DNA of 34,679 nucleotides from Prolixibacteraceae bacterium (GTDB taxonomy: Bacteria > Bacteroidota > Bacteroidia > Bacteroidales > Prolixibacteraceae). The stretch is from contig JAQICD010000255.1 of the NCBI GenBank assembly GCA_027858715.1, forward strand, positions 1 through 34,679, written 5' to 3'. The notes under the pieces were generated by a model. The model was not told the origin of the DNA and did not search any database. It saw only the letters and a list, made by a program, of their open reading frames with translations. Shown piece by piece: positions 15,608-22,723 of the stretch. The translations under genes and the position numbers were made by a program. The number at the start of each line of letters is the position of its first letter. The stretch's first letter is position 1.

Positions 15608-16681
15608 TTATCTTTTTACCCTTGCATTTCCGCTCCAGATACTCCAAACCATATCTTCGTCAGCAGGTTGAGCATAATCAGTCAGGAAAGTTGTAGCCAT
15701 TGCTCCGGTTGCCCATCCAAACTGCGCCCATTTCTCTGAAGGCCAGTCTTTAAGTATTCCGTATAACAAACCGCCAACAAATCCGTCGCCTCCGCCAATG
15801 CGGTCGAGTACGGTAATTTTACGAGGTTCAATTACCTGCCATTCGTCACCGGCAAGCATAATAGCTCCCCAAAAGTGCTCATTGGCACTTTTTACTTCAC
15901 GTAATGTCGTTGCAAAAACTGAAGCATTCGGGAAGGTTTTCTTTACGCGGGTAATCATTTCTTTAAACCCATCAATTTTATCCTGAATACCTTTACCACC
16001 CGCATCCGGGCCTTCTATTCCTAGACAAAGCTGGAAATCTTCTTCGTTACCTATTAAAATATCAGATACTGAAGCAATTTCTGTAAACATTTCGCGTAAC
16101 TCATCTTCGCGACCTTTCCAGAATGAAGCACGGTAATTCAGGTCGAACGAAATTTTTGTACCGTGTTTTTTTGCGGCACGCGCCAATTCGAGGCAAAACT
16201 TACTGGTATCGGGCGACAAAGCACCGATCAGACCAGATAAATGAACAATCTGCACACCATCTTCGCCAAAAATACGCTCTATATCAAAATCTTTTACGTT
16301 TAGCGTACGACCTACTTCACCGGCACGATCGTTTTGCACCCTTGGTCCACGTGAGCCATAGCCACTGTCGGCAATGTTAAACTGATGTCGGTATCCCCAA
16401 GGATCGCCTTGTTCAACTTCAGGTCCTTCGTAATCCATGTGGCGACTGCGCAAATTGCTTTTAATAAATTTTGCAATCGGGCTATCTTTAACAAATGTTG
16501 TTAACACTTTAACCGGCAAGCCTAAATACGATGAAATACTGGCAACATTTGTCTCTGCACTTGTTGCCTGCATTTTAAAAGTATCTGTTGAATGTACGGG
16601 TTGTCCGCTTACAGGAGTAATACGTACGCCCATACTGGTAGGTACTACCAGTGAATATTTGAAATTTTTCTTAAGTTCCAT
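15608..16681 (-). CDS. Divergent PfkB-family sugar kinase
   Basis: A 357-residue ribokinase-fold kinase. The ATP/anion-hole motif DRIGGGDGF is present with catalytic base Asp299, as are FDLNYRASFW and GNEEDFQLCLG. It differs from the window's KDG kinase at substrate positions: SAETNVA (41-47) replaces GGGEANVA, and QNDRAGEVGR replaces VYDRAHSSVSE. It also lacks the usual N-terminal FGE opening. It may therefore phosphorylate a different acid; gluconate is attractive because gnd is in the operon and no GntK-type kinase is seen, but a second KDG kinase cannot be excluded. The upstream gap holds one of the two heptamer elements. Confidence 0.8.
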   Translation of the reverse strand: MELKKNFKYSLVVPTSMGVRITPVSGQPVHSTDTFKMQATSAETNVASISSYLGLPVKVLTTFVKDSPIAKFIKSNLRSRHMDYEGPEVEQGDPWGYRHQFNIADSGYGSRGPRVQNDRAGEVGRTLNVKDFDIERIFGEDGVQIVHLSGLIGALSPDTSKFCLELARAAKKHGTKISFDLNYRASFWKGREDELREMFTEIASVSDILIGNEEDFQLCLGIEGPDAGGKGIQDKIDGFKEMITRVKKTFPNASVFATTLREVKSANEHFWGAIMLAGDEWQVIEPRKITVLDRIGGGDGFVGGLLYGILKDWPSEKWAQFGWATGAMATTFLTDYAQPADEDMVWSIWSGNARVKR

Positions 16682-16705
16682 ATCTTTTTAGTTAATTAGT
16701 TTATT

Positions 16706-16870
16706 CGTCATTGGTTATTTGTCATTAGAGTCATTGGTCATTAAGTCATTGGCAACTCAACTAAATTACTTATATAATATCTTAGAATCCATTTTCACTA
16801 ATGACTAATGACTAATGACTAATGACTATTTCACTAATGACTACCCGACAGGTGTCGGGTAATGTCGGGT
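16706..16870. repeat. Heptamer-array intergenic element A
   Basis: Between uxuB and the divergent kinase. The left arm (16706-16752) holds repeated GTCATTRG-like heptamers. The right arm (16796-16842) holds at least five CTAATGA units, so the arms are inverted and could fold into a long imperfect stem. Next to the uxuB stop codon is ACCCGACA-GG-TGTCGGGT (16843-16860) with a further TGTCGGGT at 16863-16870. On the transcribed minus strand the order is stop codon, GC hairpin, heptamer array, start codon, exactly as in element B. Confidence 0.7.
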
Positions 16871-16872
16871 TT

Positions 16873-17724
16873 TTATACACCGCTGTATGCGCTAAAACCG
16901 CCGTCGATTGGTATTACTATGCCGGTAACAAATTTCGACATATCGCTTAGCAGGTAAATTGAAGTTCCAACAAGTTCTTCGATTTCGCCATAGCGTCCCA
17001 TAGGCGTCCCATTAATAATTTTCTGACCCCGTTCAGTTGCATTTCCGTCTTCATCAATCAACAAAAATTTATTTTGTGTGGTTAAAAAGAACCCGGGAGC
17101 TATAGCATTTACACGAACACCTGTTTTTGCAAAATGTACAGAGAGCCACTGTGTGAAATTATTAACAGATGATTTTGCTGCTGAATAAGCCGGAATCTTG
17201 GTTAATGGTCTGAAAGCATTCATTGACGAAACGTTCAGAATGCCACCTTTGCCGTTATCTACCAAATCTTTACCAAAAACCATTGAAGGCATTACTGTGC
17301 CTTTAAAGTTCAGGTTAAATACATGGTCGAACCCATCCATTTCGAGACCGAAGAAATCAGATAAGTCTTCATCCTGCCCCGGAATTATTTGTTCGGCCTG
17401 GGTTGTTGCCTTGGGTGAATTACCACCGGCTCCGTTAATAAGGAAATCGATTGCATCAACAAAGCTCAAAATTCTCTTTTTAGCACTTTCGAGCGAGCGT
17501 TTATCTAACACATTTGCAAAAAAACCTTCGACAATTACGTCGGGGAATTTTGCTTTTAGTTCGTCGGCCTTTTCAATAGCACGGGCTTCGTCCACATCAA
17601 GTAGCATTACATTCATGCCTACTTCGCATAATCCTTCGGCTATACGGCTGCAAATAACGCCACCGGCTCCGGTAACGACAGCTGTTTTGCCTTCTAATCC
17701 GAGTAATTGGTTTGTTTGTAACAT
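16873..17724 (-). CDS. uxuB: D-mannonate oxidoreductase (fructuronate reductase), SDR type
   Basis: A 283-residue short-chain dehydrogenase that interconverts D-fructuronate and D-mannonate. The cofactor motif is TGAGGVICSRIAEG; a loop NGAGGNSPKATT follows; catalytic Ser166/167, Tyr180 and Lys184 lie in SSMNAFRPLTKIPAYSAAK; and APGFFLTTQNKFLLIDEDGN with TPMGRYGE follows. These segments closely resemble the SDR-type mannonate oxidoreductase of Bacillus subtilis (YjmF/UxuB), not the long-chain UxuB of E. coli. One base separates it from the upstream eda stop. It receives fructuronate from UxaE or from UxaC acting on glucuronate; its product needs UxuA, which is not encoded here. KduD-type or gluconate 5-dehydrogenase function is less likely given the matching motifs. 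Confidence 0.82.
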   Translation of the reverse strand: MLQTNQLLGLEGKTAVVTGAGGVICSRIAEGLCEVGMNVMLLDVDEARAIEKADELKAKFPDVIVEGFFANVLDKRSLESAKKRILSFVDAIDFLINGAGGNSPKATTQAEQIIPGQDEDLSDFFGLEMDGFDHVFNLNFKGTVMPSMVFGKDLVDNGKGGILNVSSMNAFRPLTKIPAYSAAKSSVNNFTQWLSVHFAKTGVRVNAIAPGFFLTTQNKFLLIDEDGNATERGQKIINGTPMGRYGEIEELVGTSIYLLSDMSKFVTGIVIPIDGGFSAYSGV

Positions 17725-17725
17725 A

Positions 17726-18403
17726 TTACTTTCCTTCCCTTATTGATTTTATTAATTCAATTGTTTCTTTAACTTTATTTGCAAGGCCGTCAAAGTCACC
17801 TGTTTCAATATATTCCTTTTTCATCAGTTGGCTTCCCATACCTACGCATGTTGCGCCAGCATCGAACCAGGGCTTCAGGTTGTCGTATTCGGTAGTTACC
17901 CCACCCGATGGCATAATATCTGTCCATGGGCAAGGACCTTTCACTGCTTTCACAAAAGCAGGTCCGCCAACCTGTGAGCCGGGGAATATTTTAATTAGCT
18001 CGGAGCCTAATTCTTCGGCCAGATTGATTTCAGAAACAGAACCACAGCCAGGAGACCACAGAACTTTGCGACGGTTACATGCCTTAGCCATTTCAGGGTT
18101 TAAAAGTGGCGATACAATAAAATCGGCGCCCAACTGAATATACAGCGAAGCAGTTCCTGCATCGATTACCGAGCCAACCCCCATAGCCATGCCCGGAAGT
18201 TCGGCTTTTGCGTACTTCGACAGTTCAGCAAATACCTCGTGCGCAAAATCGCCTCGATTTGTAAACTCAAAAGTACGCGCTCCACCATCGTAACAAGCCT
18301 TTACTACTTTTTTACATTTATCTGCATCGGAATTGTAGTACAGAGGTACCATTCCGGTTTCTTTCATTTTCAGAAAAACTTCTATTCTCGAATATTTTGC
18401 CAT
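17726..18403 (-). CDS. eda: 2-keto-3-deoxy-6-phosphogluconate aldolase
   Basis: A 225-residue class I aldolase that splits KDPG into pyruvate and glyceraldehyde-3-phosphate, the last step of hexuronate breakdown. Glu46 (FEFTNR) is the acid/base residue and Lys138 (LIKIFPGS) forms the Schiff base. GADFIVSPLLNPE, WSPGCGSVSE and the phosphate-binding MPSGGV are in the expected order. The chain is slightly longer than E. coli Eda (213). It is separated from uxuB by one base and from kdgK by heptamer element B, so it probably shares their transcript. Confidence 0.93.
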   Translation of the reverse strand: MAKYSRIEVFLKMKETGMVPLYYNSDADKCKKVVKACYDGGARTFEFTNRGDFAHEVFAELSKYAKAELPGMAMGVGSVIDAGTASLYIQLGADFIVSPLLNPEMAKACNRRKVLWSPGCGSVSEINLAEELGSELIKIFPGSQVGGPAFVKAVKGPCPWTDIMPSGGVTTEYDNLKPWFDAGATCVGMGSQLMKKEYIETGDFDGLANKVKETIELIKSIREGK

Positions 18404-18410
18404 TTTATTT

Positions 18411-18576
18411 CGTCATTAGTATATTGGTAAATTGAGTCATTAGTCATTAGTCATTGAGTCAATAGTCAATAGTCATTGGTCATTGGTCATTGATTAAGTT
18501 ATTAGTTGTTGGTCAAGTGACTAATCAACTAATGACTAATTTACTAATGACTAATGACACCCGGTTTCAACCGGGT
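18411..18576. repeat. Heptamer-array intergenic element B
   Basis: Between kdgK and eda. The left arm (18411-18494) is a run of GTCATTAG/GTCATTGG/GTCAATA heptamers; the right arm (18513-18557) is CTAATGA in inverted orientation. The hairpin ACCCGGTT-TC-AACCGGGT (18559-18576) abuts the kdgK stop codon. The layout repeats element A although the hairpin sequences differ, so the pattern is architectural rather than a simple copy. On the minus-strand transcript it could stabilise or attenuate the mRNA between kdgK and eda. Confidence 0.7.
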
Positions 18577-19611
18577 TTATCGTGCTACCCGTCCGGAGGC
18601 GTCGCCTTCCATCAGTTTGGTAACTTCGTCAACACTTACACGGTTGTAATCGCCGTAAATTGTATGTTTCAGGCACGAAGCAGCTACAGCAAAGTTCAAT
18701 GCTTTCTGATCATCTTCGGGCCATATCAATAATCCGTAAATTAATCCGCCCATAAATGAATCGCCACCACCAACACGGTCAACAATGTGTGTAATCTGGT
18801 AGGTTGCAGCTTCGTATAACTTTTTACCGTCCCAAAGCACTCCCGACCAGCTGTTGTGACTTGCACTGATGGATCCACGCAGGGTTGTAATTACTTTTTT
18901 ACAACGTGGAAATTGCTCCATTATTTGTTTCGAAACCGATTCGTAAGCAGCACCAGTAACTTCGCCGGCTGTTACATCAACACCTTCGGTCTCAATGCCC
19001 AATACCTTCTCAGCATCTTCTTCATTACCCAGAATCACATCACAACCAGCAACCAACTCAGGCATAACCTCACTGGCTGTTTTTCCGTATTTCCACAAGT
19101 TTTTGCGGTAATTCAAATCGGTTGAAACGGTAATTCCTTTAGCATTGGCAGCCTTAATTGCTTCGAGGCAAACATCGGCAGCACCTTGCGAAATAGCAGG
19201 TGTAATACCAGTCCAGTGAAACCAGCTAACCCCTTCAAATACTTTATCCCAGTCGATCATCCCTGTTTTGATTTCGGAAACCGAAGAATGAGCACGGTCG
19301 TAAACCACTTTACTACCACGACTTACCGCACCACTTTCGAGAAAATAAATCCCGAGGCGCTCTCCACCCCACACAATTTTATCAGTTCCTACACCGAATT
19401 TACGCAAGTCTTTCATGCACGACAGTGCGATATCGTTTTTAGGTAAACGGGTAACAAAATCTACGTCAACGCCATAGTTAGCAAGCGATACTGCCACATT
19501 AGCCTCGCCACCACCAAAGGTTGCCGAAAAGTTATCCACTTGATCAAAACGAAGAAATTCAGGTGTTGCCAGTCGCAACATCACTTCACCAAAAGTCACT
19601 ACTTTACTCAT
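18577..19611 (-). CDS. kdgK: 2-keto-3-deoxygluconate kinase
   Basis: A 344-residue PfkB-family kinase that phosphorylates KDG to KDPG, the substrate of the adjacent eda. The N terminus reads VVTFGEVMLRLATPE; the substrate motif is FGGGEANVAVSLA (residues 32-44); VVYDRAHSSVSE is typical of KDG kinases; STDLNYRKNLW and GNEEDAEKVLG follow; catalytic base Asp284 lies in DRVGGGDSF. It is the first gene of the minus-strand operon, with a consensus promoter whose -33 box is covered by the LacI-type operator. It is therefore expected to be derepressed by a uronate-pathway inducer. Confidence 0.88.
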   Translation of the reverse strand: MSKVVTFGEVMLRLATPEFLRFDQVDNFSATFGGGEANVAVSLANYGVDVDFVTRLPKNDIALSCMKDLRKFGVGTDKIVWGGERLGIYFLESGAVSRGSKVVYDRAHSSVSEIKTGMIDWDKVFEGVSWFHWTGITPAISQGAADVCLEAIKAANAKGITVSTDLNYRKNLWKYGKTASEVMPELVAGCDVILGNEEDAEKVLGIETEGVDVTAGEVTGAAYESVSKQIMEQFPRCKKVITTLRGSISASHNSWSGVLWDGKKLYEAATYQITHIVDRVGGGDSFMGGLIYGLLIWPEDDQKALNFAVAASCLKHTIYGDYNRVSVDEVTKLMEGDASGRVAR

Positions 19612-19645
19612 AGTATTCAGATAAATTTTTGATTTTAATTTTTGA

Positions 19646-19676
19646 CAAATTTAAAAAAATAAACACAGAATGCAAA
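19646..19676 (-). promoter_or_regulatory. kdgK promoter
   Basis: On the minus strand TTTG (19673-19676), a 19-nt spacer and TAAATTTG (19646-19653) match the Bacteroidetes -33/-7 consensus. The -33 box lies inside the operator, so a bound repressor would block recognition. This leaves a leader of about 28 bases before the kdgK ATG. Confidence 0.65.
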
Positions 19677-19686
19677 CGTTTGCATT
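19669..19686. promoter_or_regulatory. LacI-family operator, perfect 18-bp palindrome
   Basis: AATGCAAACGTTTGCATT is perfectly symmetric with a central CG, the classic LacI-family pattern (AACG/CGTT core). It lies between divergent kdgK and the LacI-type regulator. On the plus strand a -7-like TATATTTG sits at 19695-19702, just 8 bases downstream, so the same site should also control the regulator and uxaC. Confidence 0.8.
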
Positions 19687-19729
19687 TAATTTTTTATATT
19701 TGCTGAGTATCCAAATGTTATACATTATA

Positions 19730-20752
19730 ATGTCGAAAAAACAAGTTACCATACAAGATATTGCCAAAGAACTAAACATAACAGCATCAACGGTTTCAAG
19801 GGCTTTAAACGATCATCCAAAAATTAAACAAAGTACCAAAGAGCTGGTTCAAAACACTGCAAAAAAACTTAATTATCAACCCAATAGTATAGCCGCCAGT
19901 TTGCGCAAAGGAAGAGCCACAACTGTTGGCATGATTGTACCACGTATCAACAGGCACTTTTTTTCGAATGTTATTACCGGTGTTGAAAGTGTTTTAAATC
20001 CGGCAGGATACAATTTAATTATTTGTCAGTCGGAGGAAAGCATTGAAAAAGAAAACGAAAACATCAACACACTTATAGCCAATCGCGTTGGCGGTGTTTT
20101 AATTTCTATATCAATTGAGACTAAAACTTTCGCTCACCTCGAAAGAGTTCTGTCTCATCACATCCCCCTTGTAATGTTCGACAGGATTGCCGACGAACTT
20201 GATGTAAGTATGGTTGAGAACGATGATGTTTCGGGTTCGTACGACTTAACAAAACACATATTGGCTAAAGGTGCAAAAACCATTGCGTGGATTGGTGGCC
20301 CTCGCAGTTCAAACATTTATCAAAACCGATACAACGGATATAAAAAAGCACTGGAAGAAGCTGGTATAAATCCTAAAGCCATGACATGCTTCGAAGGATC
20401 GATAACACTTGATTCGGCACTGGATTTTATCAGGCCATTTATCGAAAAAAATAAAAACAACATGCCCGATGCAATTTTTTCGGCATCAGACTATATGGCA
20501 ATGGGCGTTATACAGGGCTTGCAGGAAGCAGGCTACAAAATACCTGAAGATATTATGATTGCCGGCTATTCAAACGAACCTTTCGCAGAACTGATAAGCC
20601 CCAAACTAACTACAGTTGATCAATTCAGCGAAGAAATGGGACGTGCAACTGCCAAGCTTTTGCTTGAAGAAATTGAAGCTAAAAACGAATACATTCACAA
20701 AAAAACAACGCTCAAACCAAAATTAATCATCAGAGAATCAACAGATAAATAA
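19730..20752 (+). CDS. LacI-family transcriptional regulator of the hexuronate locus
   Basis: A 340-residue regulator. The start at 19730 (MSKKQVTIQDIAKELN) was chosen because an earlier ATG at 19670 lies inside the operator and would add 20 residues of AT-rich nonsense. The helix-turn-helix (about 5-30) reads VTIQDIAKELNITASTVSRAL; the hinge region follows (YQPNSIAASLRKG). The ligand domain has VGMIVPRINRHFFS, GVLISISIETKT, IPLVMFDR, IAWIGGPRSSN, PDAIFSASDYMAMGV and IMIAGYSNEPFAEL. The ligand is probably a uronate or a pathway intermediate such as KDG (inference). uxaC follows after 29 bases, and kdgK is divergent across the shared operator. Confidence 0.92.
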   Translation: MSKKQVTIQDIAKELNITASTVSRALNDHPKIKQSTKELVQNTAKKLNYQPNSIAASLRKGRATTVGMIVPRINRHFFSNVITGVESVLNPAGYNLIICQSEESIEKENENINTLIANRVGGVLISISIETKTFAHLERVLSHHIPLVMFDRIADELDVSMVENDDVSGSYDLTKHILAKGAKTIAWIGGPRSSNIYQNRYNGYKKALEEAGINPKAMTCFEGSITLDSALDFIRPFIEKNKNNMPDAIFSASDYMAMGVIQGLQEAGYKIPEDIMIAGYSNEPFAELISPKLTTVDQFSEEMGRATAKLLLEEIEAKNEYIHKKTTLKPKLIIRESTDK

Positions 20753-20781
20753 CACAACATAAAAATTAAAAGGATACTGTT

Positions 20782-22182
20782 ATGAAAAACTTTATGGATG
20801 AAAACTTCATGCTGAATTCAAAATCGGCTGAACGACTTTACCACGAGTATGCTAAGGACATGCCTATTATCGACTACCATAACCATTTACCGCCACACGA
20901 AATTGCCGGAAATGTGAACTTTAAAAACCTCACACAAATATGGCTATACGGCGACCACTATAAATGGCGTGCCATGCGTGCCAACGGTATCGACGAAAAA
21001 TTGACAACCGGCAAGGCATCTGATTATGAGAAGTTTGAAAAATGGGCCGAGACCGTCCCCTACACTTTGCGCAATCCATTGTACCACTGGACACACATGG
21101 AATTGCAACGTTACTTCGGCATCAACGATTTACTGAACCCATCGTCGGCCAAAGCAATTTTCGACAAAACGGAGAGTATGCTTCAACAGCCTGATTTTTC
21201 GGTACACAGCCTGCTTATACGAATGAAAGTAGATACCCTTTGCACCACCGACGATCCGGTTGACGATCTGAAATATCATAAACAGGTTGCCGGACAAAAT
21301 CCGGGTTTTAAAGCACTCCCAACATGGAGACCCGACAAAGCGATGAACGCCGACAATGCCAAAGCTTACAACGAATATCTTGATAAACTTAGCGAAGTAG
21401 CCGATATCGATATCAATTCTGTTGATGCACTAATAAAAGCACTTCAAAAACGTCACGATTTCTTCCACGAAACAGGATGCCGCATTTCAGATCATGGTAT
21501 AGAAGAAATTTATGCTGATGATTTCACTAAAACTGAAATCGACAATATTTTCAGTAAAGTACGTGGCGGAAACGAACCGGACGGATTGGAACTTCGCAAG
21601 TTCAAATCGTTCATGCTGCTCGAAGGTGCCAAAATGGATCATGCCCGCGGATGGGCACAACAACTCCATTACGGAGCACTTCGAAACAACAACACACGTA
21701 TGTTCGAAAAGCTGGGACCCGACACCGGCTTCGACTCAATTGGCACATTCGATGTTGCCAAATCGATGTCGAAATTCCTGAACACACTCGAAATGGAAGA
21801 TAAGCTTCCTAAAACCATTATTTACAACCTCAACCCAAGCGACAACGAAGTAATTGCCACCATGTTGGGCAACTTCAACAAAGGCCCCGTTGCAGGCAAA
21901 ATTCAGTTTGGCTCAGGCTGGTGGTTTCTCGATCAAAAAATCGGAATGATCGAGCAAATGAATTCGCTATCGTCACTTGGATTAATCAGCAAGTTTGTAG
22001 GTATGCTAACTGACTCACGCAGCTTCCTGTCGTTCCCTCGTCACGAATATTTCCGCCGCATCATGTGTAACCTTTTTGGCGACGACATGGAAAACGGAGA
22101 GATACCAAAAGATTTCGATCTTGTGGGTAAAATTGTACAAGATATCAGTTATAATAACGCAAAAGAATACTTCAAATTCTAA
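20782..22182 (+). CDS. uxaC: Uronate isomerase
   Basis: A 466-residue member of the amidohydrolase fold that converts D-glucuronate to D-fructuronate and D-galacturonate to D-tagaturonate, the entry step of the pathway. The metal-binding start motif IIDYHNHLPP has His33 and His35; NLTQIWLYGDHYKWRAMRANG, TLCTTDDPVDDL and FGSGWWFLDQK are family-typical; the C terminus has LTDSRSFLSFPRHEYFRR. Full length. It is co-oriented with the LacI regulator and separated from the rest of the pathway by the bidirectional operator, so both arms respond to the same repressor. A terminator follows 25 bases after the stop. Confidence 0.95.
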   Translation: MKNFMDENFMLNSKSAERLYHEYAKDMPIIDYHNHLPPHEIAGNVNFKNLTQIWLYGDHYKWRAMRANGIDEKLTTGKASDYEKFEKWAETVPYTLRNPLYHWTHMELQRYFGINDLLNPSSAKAIFDKTESMLQQPDFSVHSLLIRMKVDTLCTTDDPVDDLKYHKQVAGQNPGFKALPTWRPDKAMNADNAKAYNEYLDKLSEVADIDINSVDALIKALQKRHDFFHETGCRISDHGIEEIYADDFTKTEIDNIFSKVRGGNEPDGLELRKFKSFMLLEGAKMDHARGWAQQLHYGALRNNNTRMFEKLGPDTGFDSIGTFDVAKSMSKFLNTLEMEDKLPKTIIYNLNPSDNEVIATMLGNFNKGPVAGKIQFGSGWWFLDQKIGMIEQMNSLSSLGLISKFVGMLTDSRSFLSFPRHEYFRRIMCNLFGDDMENGEIPKDFDLVGKIVQDISYNNAKEYFKF

Positions 22183-22207
22183 ACTTGCTATTTAAATGAA
22201 ACACAAA

Positions 22208-22240
22208 AGGCTGCCCGATACAACGAGGCAGTCTTTTTTT
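22208..22240 (+). terminator. Intrinsic terminator after uxaC
   Basis: Stem AGGCTGCC (22208-22215) with GGCAGTCT (22227-22234), one G-T pair, followed by seven T. Confidence 0.78.
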
Positions 22241-22723
22241 ATGATCGAATATTTGGGGGTTTCAAGTTAAAGGTTTCAGGTTGTTCCATATACATCGGAA
22301 TCACGCGAAGGAGGGCTAGTGTGCCAGATGATAGTGCATAAGGTGGTTACAACAGGAACTTTAGTTGCCGCAAGGCAATACAAATCCGCATTAATTTGTG
22401 TAACATGTCCGATAACTGGCGGATCTTTGAGCAAATACAATTCATCATCCTATGGTTAAAACTATATGCTACAATATTGAACCATACCTAACGGCATTGG
22501 GCTGTATAAGAAGCGCCAGATTACCGCTACGATCCCTGACCGATGCGCAAGCCAGTCGCCAGTGAAATGTTTCACCCGATCCGGTTTTGCTGGTGTCGTT
22601 ACATATTTTAAAAACGAAATCACCTTTGGATAAGACCATAAGAAACAGTTTGCCTCATTAAAAATATTTTTGCATATTAAAAAAACTTTCAAAAGCATAC
22701 AAAATTTGTTTATATTAACAAAC
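22241..22723. other. Gene-poor stretch between uxaC and the tocopherol-cyclase-like gene
   Basis: About 480 bases without a convincing gene. A stop-free plus-strand frame of roughly 60 codons ends at a TAA near 22458 but has no clear start and no recognisable domain. Base composition from about 22300 to 22600 is less AT-rich than the flanking gaps, which hints at a decayed gene. A TATTTTTG at 22665-22672 resembles a -7 box but has no well-placed -33 partner. No repeat, terminal inverted repeat or tRNA was seen. Confidence 0.4.

Noticed and set aside
18411-18557. Heptamer runs as CRISPR or centromere-like iterons
   Set aside because: There are no unique spacers, units are only 7 bp, and the arms are inverted; no replication or partition gene is nearby.
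19670-19729. Upstream ATG for the LacI regulator
   Set aside because: It lies in the operator palindrome and would add 20 residues absent from the family's usual N terminus.
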